From Linum tenue (Eukaryota > Streptophyta > Magnoliopsida > Malpighiales > Linaceae), in contig CAMGYJ010000004.1 of the NCBI GenBank assembly GCA_946122785.1, positions 54,568,679-54,632,678 of the forward strand: DNA of 64,000 nucleotides, given 5' to 3'. Below are positions 32,339 to 43,692 of the stretch, in pieces. A program made the translations under genes and the position numbers. Numbering within the stretch: position 1 is the stretch's first letter; every line of letters begins with the position of its first letter. Under the pieces are notes generated by a model. The model worked only from the letters and a program-made list of their open reading frames with translations. It was not told the origin of the DNA and did no database searches.

Positions 32339-34980
32339 GTATATATATTTTGGGTACCTCGGACATGAATGGACAAAGGTATGGGAAGCCAACAGTATAA
32401 GAGAGATCTTTTCTACTACAGGTCCCCGAACTGAAGCTCTTTAATCGGGTGGTGGAAATTCAACACCAATGTCGCTGCTCAAATTAATCGAAGGATCACA
32501 CAGGTGGAGCACTGCGTAATTGCTATGGTGATTGGCTAGGAGGTTTCTGTAGAAAACTTGGAACAAGAATAGCTCTAATGGCAGAATTATGTGGAATATT
32601 ATAAGGATTGCAGTTTGCATGGACCAAGGAAAAAGGGAACTCAATTTCTTGTTTTGGAATCAGACTCGCAGTTGGCCCTCGATTTGATTAAGACACATAC
32701 TAATTTTTTCCATCCTTACGCAACAATCCTTGGCACCGTTTGTTGACTCTTGGCTCAAGGCTGAGTTACAGATTGGCGCTCGAAGTACAGTCTCGTCTAT
32801 CCCTTAGCTATGCATGATTTAAATGATACTGTATCAAATTTAGAGATGATACTTTGGGAAGACATCATGGGCATCTGCTTCCCTTGACAGGTTCTGCATA
32901 GACGAGCAAATGAGACATAATTTTATCCTATATGTTTGCGTGATATGTTTTCTGGCTTTCTTTGTTCTTGAGGCTCTGTTATGAAGAAACTAATAAGTTT
33001 AGATAGGAAGCAACATAAACTAAACCGAATTTTTGTCAACATCCTTTGTCTCGGACTTTGACTTTACCAATGTTTGTACCCTCAATTGGATGTTTAACAT
33101 CCACTTAATTATAAAGTATAAATCAAGTAGGAGGCATTAATAATAAATTTTTTACCCTACTAACCTTATTTAAAGCTCATTACCTCCCTTGTATCAAGCA
33201 GTTATCACTTTGACCAATATTGTATTACTACTTTCTTGGCAGGACTCATGCTAGAGCTCCTTTTATTGTCTTTCCGTCCAAGGTTCCCAGATTGTTTCCT
33301 TGCACAAATTATTTTCTCTGCCATGTATGTAGCGCTCTAGATTCTCATATATGGCCCCTTCAAAATTTGGACCTCTTAAAATTTTGGAGATATAGCTAAT
33401 GAATAACGACAGAGGGACACCAAACTCGACATCAACAAGTGTTCAGAGCGACAAAAAGACAATACAATTATTTTCATAGTTTGCATATGCTTTCGAGTAC
33501 ATAAAATCTTGTAGATATTATTGTTTATTTACTAGTTTACTATTTGTTTAACCCATATATTTTTGGTATAATATGGTACTACTCTAGTTTATTTTTGTAG
33601 GTACAGTTTTTGGAGAAAAAATTTATTCCAAAAATAGTATTTTTTCCCCTATAAAATGGTTGAACCACAGTCGTAACACAAAATACCCTGCCAGAGACTT
33701 ATCCGGTATGACCTCCGATATAGTTTTATAAACCATTATTTTTAATTGATCAGAAGCTATTCAATTTGTACGCAAAACATCCTTTATTTATAAAGGTTAC
33801 AAAACATAAATCTAACTTTTAAGTGTATGCAAACAATTTCTAAACGAACTAGGAAACATAATAACTCAATTTTAATGCTTAAAATAAGCTTTTTGCAGCT
33901 AAGTAATCTCTAGCTCATATTTTTTAGACTCTGACTCAATTTTAATACTAAAGGAAGCTTGTTATCAGCTAAGCAGTCTCCTTTCCTTCAAATTTTCATG
34001 CAAGGACAACTTAGGCGGTAAATATGGATAACTTGGGCATCAATAATGTACTTCATTGGACTATTCTGGTTTGCCTTTCTCATTTTAGACGTGGAATATA
34101 TTGACCTCTTGGCCCATAAATGAGTCAAACACCAAAGATGATAAATAATCTGCTAAATAAGCTTCTAATTAAGCTTTGAATGCTTTCGTCTAATTTTGAG
34201 TAATTGGACCTTTCTTTTCAGCAACATCCACACCAATGTTGGAGTTGAAGCAGGTTGAGTAGTTTTTATTGCTTTGGTGTCGATGTCTTTATCAGACGGG
34301 ACATCACGGTGTCAGTTAGAAGTAGTACTCAAGCCTTGTTGCACATTACTACGGGTAGGGTAAACTTGTTCCAAATAAATCAAGACATGTCTGAGCTCGG
34401 GTTAGGTCATAATATTTCCATCATTAATTCAAACCCTGCTTTGGCAATTTTTGTAGTTTTGCCTTTTTTTAGTTTAACACTAAATGTCAATTCAGTAATC
34501 TTGTGTTTTTTCCAGGATTACTCTAGATGTCAATTAAGTATTTAATCTTCATATTAATTTCCTACGTCATGGTAGAAAAGCCTTATATGTCCTTTAATCT
34601 CAGATTAAAGCAACAAAGTTTTTTACTTGTAAATTGAAAATTTATAACTTATTTAATCCCAAATTAATGCAACTAAGTTTTTGAACTTGTTAATTAATAT
34701 TTTCAAATTTATTAATTTAATTTAAAAATTAAGATATTATAAAATAATATTTTTCATTTATAAAAGTGATATAAAATCATTTGCACATATATTTTTTTTG
34801 TTAGTAATTTTTAATCTTGTATATTACACAAAATATCATGCAAAAAGTTTAGTTTAAATTATTTTTGGAAGGTTCTAAACATATCCAAAGACTTCTTTCA
34901 CAAATATAATAGAAATATAAAATTAATTTTTTATATCATCATACCGTTCATTTGTTACCTTTATGCAATAATGTGTTGAG
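32339..34980. other. Intergenic, no gene recognised
   Basis: AT-rich DNA with scattered short frames lacking recognisable domains. Nothing supports a gene or intact transposon here. Confidence 0.6.
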
Positions 34981-36300
34981 TCAAATTCGAGCCATTACCA
35001 CTTAAATCTTGGGAACGAAAGTTGGGATAATGTGTTTCAGATCCTGGCAGGTGGAATCGACCTTGGGAATGAAAGTTGGACGAAAAGGGGCGAAAACGGA
35101 TCGAAGAGAGGAAGCAACTGAGGATCACGGTGAGCTTAGTTTTCACGGCATCTAGACCATAATAATGGAGCCCAAACCGTGAGGAGCAGAGGAACCAGAA
35201 CATTCCGCGCGCCTCGCGGCTCGCGGGCCTAAATAAAATCACGGTCACTCGACCATGATAATTCCCTCAAGACCGTGAAGAGCTTAATTGAAATGGCGCA
35301 TTTTTGTCTAGGATCACGGTTTAGGCTTAGAGTTAACAGACGTGAAATGGGAGCGTGAAAAGTCGTTGATCTATGTATAAAAGGGTAGTTGAGCTGAAAA
35401 AAGAAAAGTGACGAACAAGAGAGGAGAAGAAGGTTTGGGTTTCATTAAAGCTCCAAGATTTAGGAATCTCATCCTCTAAGGCTGATCTCCACACTAAAGG
35501 AGGTCTTTTTTCTCTTCTCCTTTATGTATTCCCACATCTTAGCATGAAGTAGTGCCCTTCTTTCACTTAGGTGTTTGTGAACCCTAGTTAGAATCATGTG
35601 AATGTTCGTATGGATTGAATGACTTGTCTGTGGTTGTGTTTTAATGCAAGTATTGAGGTATTTTCATGAAGGTTGTGCTGAGTTTTTCATTTCCAACTCT
35701 TATGCCCATTTGACCTAGGTAGAGGGATATCCCCTTCTTGCTAAGAGGCTTTCAAAAGCTAGAATTCATAGGCCAAATTGAGCCACCTACTTAGGCGGAA
35801 TTAAGGCAAACCTCATACTATGTTTTAGCACCTCGGGTAGGTTGTATTTTGGCCATCCAAACTATGGTTCGAGGGAGAACCTAGGCAACCCTTAGTCGAT
35901 TGGCAAAGATAGCTAATTTGATAGCTTGATTTGACATTCCATGGCCTAACGACTGAGAGAGTGAAGCTTCTTCACTTGTTGCGCTTCTCTACGGTTTACA
36001 ACCACTTATACCACAAACTTGCATTTGATTCGACTAATCTTGATAACTAGCTAGGAGGAGCAACACCCGGGTGAACCCTTCTCGTTTAGTGTTCAAAACC
36101 ATTTACCTTGCCAATTGCTATTAATCATAGTCCATAGTTTTAACCAAAAATCGATTGCTAGATAATGTTTCAAACAGTTGAAGTAGGGGTAAATGGACTG
36201 GGCCGGGTTTGAAATTTAAAACATACTTGTCGTGTACTGCAACCGGCTAAAGTTTATACTTGGACCTTAGTCGGGATTTAAATCGTGGTATTCTGGACGA
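34981..36300 (+). repeat. Gypsy LTR remnant with TATA motif and leader
   Basis: Contains GACCGTGAA/ATCACGGT words (35120-35340), GTATAAAAGGG (35375-35385) as probable LTR promoter, then transcribed-leader-like sequence (AACCCTAGTTAGAATCATG near 35581; CTAGGTAGAGGGATATCCCC near 35716) and 'gttgaagtaggggtaaatgg' near 36177, which recurs at 1050-1230. The TATA part recurs at 9000-9130. No coding sequence is attached, so it is a solo or truncated LTR of a long-LTR Gypsy family. Confidence 0.6.
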
Positions 36301-36309
36301 GTCAGTGAT

Positions 36310-36960
36310 TGATGTGGGTAGATTGTGGGTCAATAAACCTCCCACATATACTTATCAATTGGGTGATGGGTGAGTTGCAAGGCACTCAATGACTACAACC
36401 CTTTTTTACCCGAAAAGTAGTTGTTTCTTATTTATACCAACGAATAGTCATTGTATTTCTCAACCGACACTACACATTAACCATCGACTTCTAAAGGCGG
36501 AAAATAAAGGATATTTTGGGCTACTATTGGTCACTTTGTTGTGTAATGTCCATTAGACATTGAGATGTAAATTATCAACTATTAATTATATCTAAATCGC
36601 TAAAAAATGTGAACTTTCTCTACATAATAGGTTGATGAAGTAATGAAAGATTGGATACAAGTAGTACACAACTCCAAAGGGAACAAATTGGCGGGCGATG
36701 TCTAAATTGATGCAATCTTACTAATTCGCGAGGAATTTATTATATATGTTAGTCAACTTTCCTAATTACTAGTTGAAGAATTTCATTTGCGGGTTAACCC
36801 ACAACTCAACTGCAGCCATCCGCCACCTACCCAACCAGAAGTAGTGTGTCGGTGGATTGTGGGTCAAAATTGTACCAACTCGTTACTAAGCGGGTAGGCC
36901 AGTTTAAGACTGCAACCCACCCAACCCACCCATTGGCCATCCGATACAATACTATTCACA
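36310..36960. repeat. MITE-like low-complexity insert (GTGGGT/ACCCAC words)
   Basis: Bounded by GGTAGATTGTGGGTCAATAA on the left and 'caacccacccattggccatcc' on the right, composition seen at hAT MITE ends. The target duplication and exact ends could not be fixed. Confidence 0.35.
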
Positions 36961-38200
36961 AACACTGATTTACTGTTTCCGCTTTGACATTTTGTAATTC
37001 AGTAATCTATTACTATACAACGGTAGTTATTAAACAAGATTTTGACATTTTACTTATCATTATCGTATGAGACAATTAATAAAATATAACTTGTACGACA
37101 TAATTTCAAGAACAGCAAGAAAAATTACTAAGATGACGTGGGAGAGAATTCGTAGTAATATGCACTTGTTGGCTAATAAAGTTTCAAATTAGGGGATGGC
37201 AATATACATATTTGGAAATCAACAAATGTTAATTAGAGAATTTAGGAAGTTTTTGCATTTAAAATGCAAAATCAGAAAGAGAAAAAACCAAAATAATTTA
37301 GCATTTGATTTCGTTGGTTCTTATGTCACTTTCACCATTTAAGTGGAGAGTGAGAAAGAGATAAGTAAGAATTCAAAACCAAATACGAACAAAAAGGCGA
37401 TTTCAACACAACAACAACACGTTTAAAGAATGGTAGCCCATGTTAGAAGATTTATCTGTGATTTTTTATTTGAGATTGAGCGAGAAATGACCAAACATGT
37501 TGAATTAAACAGGCAAATACGAATAAATATATCGATTTCATCATCACAACAACCAAAAAATAATACGAGGAGATAGAAAATTAGGAATAAAAGAATTTTT
37601 TTTAGTAATATCGAGATAGGAAATTAGAGATAAAAGAAAATGGAGAAAGTAGAAATAAAAAAGATAATTTGAAGAGGGAAAAAGGAGATGAATAGATGAG
37701 ACTCATTCTAATAGACTATTGCCCCTGGAGTTGTGTGTTATATAATTGTTGATATATAAAAGCCTTAGTTCTAGGATTACTATTTATTAAGTGAATGGTA
37801 TAAGGTGTCCTAATTAATAATTTTGCAACAACTCAAGTTATTGATGTTAACTAGTTTTTGACATGACATCAGGTCTGGTTTGATTAAATTCTCAAATGTA
37901 CAAATATCTTGAAACTCAATATTAAAATTCTATTCAAACATGAAGTAAATGGTGGTCCTATACAAACTTTAAGACCATGAATTAATTTTGATTTAAGTTG
38001 ATCTCTCAACAGTTATTGGAATCAACTTACACTTTTTTCCAAAAAAATTTACAATGCGTAGCAAAACATTCAGCAAACGGAATTTATCTAATGGTTATAC
38101 AAAGTACAAATCTAGTGGTATTTACAAATCTAATGGTTACAACATGATAAAGAAGAAGTAGAATAGAGCTAACCACCGAGTAAGTACTGACTAAAGATAT
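36961..38200. other. Intergenic, no gene recognised
   Basis: AT-rich sequence downstream (3') of the IDA-like gene. No domain, repeat or RNA gene seen. Confidence 0.6.
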
Positions 38201-38206
38201 GATAGA

Positions 38207-38461
38207 TTAGCAGCATTTGTTAGATCGTTTACTTGGAGCGGAAGCAGGAGGCTGTACTCCTCCCACCGACTTGGGGAGCATACTCATCACTGCCACAACC
38301 ATCCCTCCTACGTCTTCTTCATCATCATCATACTCCGTGGATGCTGATGGTGGTAACGTGAACGCGGTGAACTGCTGCCTGTCGGTAGCCAGCGACAGAG
38401 ATAACATAGAGACGATGATGAGCATAACCATTACAATGATTTGAAGTGGCTTCATCATCAT
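38207..38461 (-). CDS. IDA-like (IDL) secreted peptide precursor
   Basis: An 84-residue single-exon ORF. Residues 1-26 form a signal peptide (MMMKPLQIIVMVMLIIVSML...), so the product enters the secretory pathway. A variable, acidic middle (EYDDDEEDVGG) is followed by MLPKSVGGV and a C-terminal QPPASAPSKRSN (residues 70-81). That matches the 12-residue IDA peptide PIPPSAPSKRHN at eight positions, including the SAPSKR core and final Asn; the His before Asn is Ser, and KCC follows. IDA-family peptides are processed to the C-terminal motif and sensed by HAESA-type receptor kinases, controlling abscission, lateral root emergence or stress responses. Length, architecture and the LPK element upstream of the motif fit IDL6/IDL7-type members best, but subtype is uncertain. 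It lies alone on the minus strand, 2.2 kb from the CEP-like gene. Confidence 0.85.
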   Translation of the reverse strand: MMMKPLQIIVMVMLIIVSMLSLSLATDRQQFTAFTLPPSASTEYDDDEEDVGGMVVAVMSMLPKSVGGVQPPASAPSKRSNKCC

Positions 38462-40489
38462 CAGATTGTAACTGAATTATTTGGACTAACAAAGAGAGAG
38501 GGAGATATGGTTTCGAAGTAGAGTCAAAATTGAGAAGGTAATAGTCAAAATTGAGAGAGGAAGGACATAAAACGGAAATAAAATCTTCAATGAGGTAGTT
38601 GAGTGTTGGCTGAACAGGCTGGAAACCGGGTTAAAGGCACATGAAGTAAGTATTAGTTGTCAGTTCTGCATGCCTCATGGGGAAGCGAAATTGCTTTGCG
38701 CCAACAACTTCCTTCTCTTAATCTATAAAACGGTCATTGGTTTGGCCAATGCACGAAGAGGGCGAAATGACACATTATTTAACTTGACACTTGCCAATTT
38801 TGCATGTGTGTGTTAAAGACAAGTACCTTCCACCTCACATAATTCATGTATCCGTTATGTTTTGAGGTACAAGCAGTATACACAGACTATGATGGATTTT
38901 TATAGAAAAAAACTATATATTGACTGTGATATAGTAGTAAGTATTCTATTTTTACTAAAACACTTTCAAGATTTGTTAAAAAAATTCGTCAAAAGAAACT
39001 CGAAAGAGAAAAATCGTAGCATTCTAACCTGTCTTGGCACTACTTTTACTAAAATAACCTTATCAAACCATTGACCATTAAAAGAGTCTTAAACTTTGAA
39101 AAAGAGTGAAAAATTTTCTTTTTAAATATCCTTAATAAATTTATTGAAAATTTCATAAACGAAAATAATAAACATCTTTAATAATGTGAATCAAATCTCA
39201 AGTCTCATTAGTTACCAAACTTAACTAACTTCATACTGAAATCGTCCTGATGAGTGTGAGTATTAGTCATATGCTCTAGGTTCATTTTACAAAGAAGTAA
39301 CTCAGTATACTTAAAATGCACATGCTCATGCAATGCTTATGTGGCATTAAACTAAGTTTTCTTGGAACTTATTTATTTTAAATGATGCTCTAAGCTGAAC
39401 TTAATCAACACACTACCATAAATAAAAACAAACTTAATTACATATAAACGGAGTTTTCTCATGTGCAAAATATCACACACTCTATGTGGTGCTGATACAT
39501 CAACATACTTAATCATAACCTCCTCATCACCCAAGAGTGGGATTCGTAACATTCTTATTACTCAGAAGTGTAGTTCGTACATAAGATACTCCGTCACTGT
39601 AGAAAGTGAGGTGACAATGGGTTGGTAGCTAAGTGAGGATTAAAACGTGATCTTACTTATAAATAAACTGAGAATACTTGCTTAAATTGATCTTCCACGT
39701 AATGGGAAGATATAAGCTAGTGTACTTAAAATGTAACTTGGATGATTTTTTCTTGAAAAATAACTTTGTCATGCATTGCAATGATTAGTGAAATGTAAGA
39801 ACTGAAAATAATAAACTTAAACTAGTTTATATATTAAAGACAACCTAATTAAATAAATTTAAGTGAATTGCTAAGAAGACCAAATATACCTTTCTATACC
39901 ACCCGATATGGTGATGAAAAGTGATAAATGACGGTTAGTAATAAATCTCTCTTTTTTGTTTCAAAATATATCAAAGTAGATGTCATTTTAAATAGCACAA
40001 TTTTATCTAATTTATTTGTGCCATTTTTTTGAAATTATGACGTAAAATGAAAGATATATAACCTATTTAAATTAATTGCGAAACATTAGTTACGATTCAT
40101 AAATAATAAGTTTAGAGTCATGCATGGTTACTAACAATAAGGTTATTGGTTGGATCCTCTCCCATTTCATATGGCTTTTTCGTGTGTTATAATAACATTT
40201 TATCTTGTACACTTATTGAAACATATGGCGAATTTGTTGTAGTACACTCAACACATTACATGTCCCCATCATCACTAACACCATCTACCTTCAACCAACA
40301 GAGAGAAAAACGAAGGGGAAAGGGAAAAAAAATTGTTGGATCATCGGGATAAACATTATTGACTCTACAATGGATTACATTTTATCTCTAAGCACAAGAG
40401 AACTTCTTTCTCTACTTTGAACACTTCTTTCAGAACATTAGTGATCCTATAAAAATGGATAAAAGGAAGGGTAGTATCTCTAGTGAGAG
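38462..40489. other. Intergenic between the two peptide genes
   Basis: Holds the 5' flanks of the minus-strand IDA-like gene and the plus-strand CEP-like gene. AT-rich; no transposon recognised. The open frame at 40365-40583 (minus) shows no recognisable domain. Confidence 0.55.
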
Positions 40490-40499
40490 TATATAAATA
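40490..40499 (+). promoter_or_regulatory. Probable TATA box of the CEP-like gene
   Basis: TATATAAATA lies about 150 bp upstream of the ATG at 40651, a plausible distance for a plant core promoter with a leader of about 120 nt. Confidence 0.5.
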
Positions 40500-40650
40500 A
40501 TGCAAAAAATTGAGATGAGAAAGAACACTTTTATCCGAATTTCCTTCAAATTTATCGGCTTCCTTTCTGCTAGGTTCTGGCATTTCAGAGGTGAAGCACC
40601 CAGAAGAGAAGAAGTGTCATTTTTTTACCCAATAAAAGAAAGAAAGAGGA

Positions 40651-41016
40651 ATGGGTCTTAAAAGTGATGACAAGGTTTCTTTAATGGTGGGAGTGTTACT
40701 AGTGGTAGTGGTGATGATGATGTTGCTTCCTGAGTGCGGAATGGCTGCTAGGGTTGGCATAATTGGTAGAGCCAGAGTAGCCGGATGCCCTCATGGTGTC
40801 TTTTGTAGCTACGGTCATTTGAACAAGGAGATGGAGAAGAATAATGACATCAATGGAGGAAGGACAAGAAGTACTGATAACGGTGAAAGCAATAGCAGTG
40901 AGATGTTGTATGATGATGATCAATATCGTCCAGATTCCATTGGGTATAATGGAGATTATAAAGACTATTACTACAGAAGGTATGGAGATGTTCCAAGTCC
41001 TGGTGTTGGTCATTGA
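40651..41016 (+). CDS. CEP-type secreted peptide precursor (group II, CEP13/14-like)
   Basis: A 121-residue single-exon ORF. Residues 10-33 (VSLMVGVLLVVVVMMMLLPE...) form a hydrophobic signal peptide. A variable, hydrophilic middle follows, and the protein ends exactly in YYRRYGDVPSPGVGH (residues 107-121). C-terminal SPGVGH is the hallmark of C-TERMINALLY ENCODED PEPTIDEs; the GDVPSPG.GH form preceded by YRR, rather than FRPT.PG.SPG.GH, is typical of the small non-canonical group (group II). Such 15-mers are proline-hydroxylated, secreted and sensed by CEP-receptor-type kinases; they act in root growth, nitrogen signalling or immunity. A single peptide copy at the extreme C-terminus fits group II. 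The GCPHGVFC segment (residues 45-52) with two Cys is unexplained. The start is chosen because it directly precedes the signal sequence. Confidence 0.85.
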   Translation: MGLKSDDKVSLMVGVLLVVVVMMMLLPECGMAARVGIIGRARVAGCPHGVFCSYGHLNKEMEKNNDINGGRTRSTDNGESNSSEMLYDDDQYRPDSIGYNGDYKDYYYRRYGDVPSPGVGH

Positions 41017-42320
41017 TCACCACCCTTCCAAGTATCTCCGGACTAAAGTGCACCATCTCCTTGATAAATAAGTAGAAGCAACTTTAGATTTCCTTTAAAT
41101 AAACATATAATTAAGGTAGCAATAATGTTTAGTTTTCTTTGTCCCCCTCGCGCCTCTTCTTTATGTTTTCTGGTTTTTTTTTTTACTTTTGTGGCTATGT
41201 ACAAGTTAGACATATATTGATTCAAATTATAATGTGGGAGTAACGTTCCTTGACAAGGAAATAAAATAGACCTCAAATTCTCTCTCTCTGTTACGAATAA
41301 CCGAACTCCTATCGCCATTTTAGTGTGACATCTCAATCGCCTCCTTTCAGTGACGTTCCTCCATATTTCTGGCGGTAAGGGTTCTTATTGGGATGGATTG
41401 TGTCTTTATATGGGTCCAATTCGACCATGGATATCATCAATTGACTCCCATGGATTTCTTTCGTCCAATTCCCCCATTTCAATTCATTTTGCTCCATTCT
41501 GTCAACGATGTCTGAACTAGTGGTTGTTTTCAGCGATGCTACGATTGTTACATGTGAGGAGACAGTGAGACTCAGCCACCTCCCTAGAGTCTTCAGCCCT
41601 ACGTCGCCTTTCTGCAGCCTTCAACACTTCCTCGTAGATGTGTGGCAATGAAAGGGCTCCATTACATTCGTTGATGTGTCGTTTGGACTTCATGCAATAA
41701 AATGCATATCCAGATTATTGATTGAGTAATAAAAGTAAGTAATATTGTCCTCCCACAAGAATTGGTACAACTTCATATTTAATGATAATATCAAGGAGCT
41801 TAAAAGAACAAAAGTATTTGTATAGCAAACTAAAGGTAAAGTAATAGATAAACTAGGAAAAATAGGAAATTAACTTGGATAACAATCAATGGAGAGATGT
41901 TATGGGGAAAGACGACATGGAATTCACTGCCTCATTACCTACATTATCTCTTAAGTGATAGTTATCTCTCTGAAAAATCACTATGTAGTAACTAGCCAAT
42001 TAATTGTTTACTCTTGTACAACAAATTAATTAACTACCTAACCTGAAGTCCGATAACTCCTCTAATGATCACACAACTCCCGCTTTCTGCTCTCATGCTC
42101 AATTGGGTGTTCTATCCTAGATATCTTCTCTCAGTCTCAATCTTGAACAACAAATCGATATGTAAGTGGCCAGTCTACACAAAGAATTAAGAATCCATAC
42201 ACAATATGAATGGGAAAACAATCTGAATTAAATCAAAGAAATTCGGTAGCTACAACCTACTATCTTCCCCAGAAATTAGAGTTTAGTTCGTAATCATGGA
42301 GCACAAACTAACAAATAATT
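41017..42320. other. Intergenic, no gene recognised
   Basis: Includes the 3' flank of the CEP-like gene. 41340-41700 is somewhat richer in G+C with no recognisable coding. The rest is AT-rich. Confidence 0.55.
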
Positions 42321-42324
42321 CTAG

Positions 42325-42806
42325 CTTCAGCATATTGAGACGCTTTGCCAAAGTTTGTGTGGAAGTGAACTAACTTGGAGGAGCTTCTTGTTTCGAAGGT
42401 CTGGGTGGCGAATGCTTGGACAAGAATTGTATATGAAGGGCTTCCACTAATATGTTCCGATTGTGGAAGGGCAGGGCCCACTAAACCATCACTCCCACAA
42501 GAACACATGGAAAAAGCTTCTCTAGATCAAGTTGTGGTAGCCGTTGCGTCAAAGTCGGGCTATGATCCACTACCATTTTTTGGAGACTGGATGGTCACAA
42601 CTAGGAGACAACGTCCACGACAAGTTCGAACAGAAAAAACAGGGAAGATGATGGGTTCTAAGAATAGAAGTAAACCAGCAACATCAGGTAACTCATTCTC
42701 ACCACTGGCCTCTTCGAATCCATCAGGCTATGCGCAGCCTGCTGCGAGACACCACAAAAGTTCAGCAACTACACAATCCCCCCAACACCCCCCCCCAAAT
42801 GCTTAA
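42325..42806 (+). pseudogene. LINE-1 ORF1 C-terminal fragment
   Basis: Reads VSKVWVANAWTRIVYEGLPLICSDCGRAG, then a WMVTTRRQR motif. This is the usual C-terminal end of plant L1 ORF1 (nucleic-acid chaperone) with the zf-CCHC_4 knuckle and the WMVV.RR box. The knuckle's His and last Cys are lost (PTKPSLP), so it is degenerate. ORF2 remnants follow on the same strand. Confidence 0.75.
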
Positions 42807-42894
42807 GTATCATCTCCGGCTTCCAGCGGTGTTGTCAGAACCACAACGTCAATCGCTGAGACCAGTGTAATTAAAGAGCAAGTCCCGCCCACTT

Positions 42895-43692
42895 TGTGGA
42901 GGATCTAGAAATTTTATATAGGAGTATCCCTTTCAAAAATTAAATTTAAATTTTTTAAAAAGAATAAATAAGAAAATATCCAACTAGTACAAGTTACCAC
43001 AAATTCTACAACGTGTTATCATATTTGGGAAAAAAATGTACATGACACTCACTATCTTCAGTGCTCAATAAATCTCTTTCAATATATCCTACTAGACACT
43101 CATTCACAAACTGTTCACTTATTTGATCACAAAACTTGTTTTTTATGTAACCCAAAGCTAAAAAAACTCTCACAACACTTGGAATTGCAACGGGTAAAAG
43201 TCAATACTAATTTTGAGAAGTAAATAGACTCATGATCATAAATATGATAAGAACAACTTTGTCTCCAACATCAACTCAAATAATTCATCAGCTCCATTTA
43301 ATCAACAAAATAACTCATAATTTTTAACACAATGATAATAATTCTCAAAATCTTATAGAAGAAAAAATTCTTAACGGTGATGAAACTCTTCAGGATAAAA
43401 TCATGTCTTACAATATGGTGGGGATAAGGGTTAGTTCGTGGGTTCAATTTTGGGCTTTGGAAACGTTAGAGATAAGGGCTACACGTTTACAATTACATTT
43501 AGGATAAATTAAAATAAACGAAGTGTAGCCAATATAAACGATGCTCACTAATAACTATTATGTTATAGATTCGAATCACATATATTATCATTTATTTTTT
43601 CTCTTTTTTTCCAGACTCAAACTATTATTAGGGTTCCTAAATTTTTAGGGTGTCATAGGACATCCCACCCTCCACATGGGTCCGCCCCTGCG
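42895..43692. mobile_element. Insertion in the LINE, probable hAT-like MITE
   Basis: The right end, reverse-complemented, reads CAGGGGCGGACCCATGTGG and the left end contains GGATCTAGAAATTTT, both resembling the common plant terminus CAGGGGCGGATCTAGAAATT. The interior is AT-rich and non-coding. A clear target duplication was not found, so the ends are approximate. Confidence 0.45.

Noticed and set aside
38217..38444. 75-codon plus-strand frame
   Set aside because: Exact shadow of the IDA-like gene, which has a signal peptide and a family motif on the minus strand.
40699..41071. Frames on both strands overlapping the CEP-like gene
   Set aside because: Shadows in other frames; they lack signal peptides or motifs.
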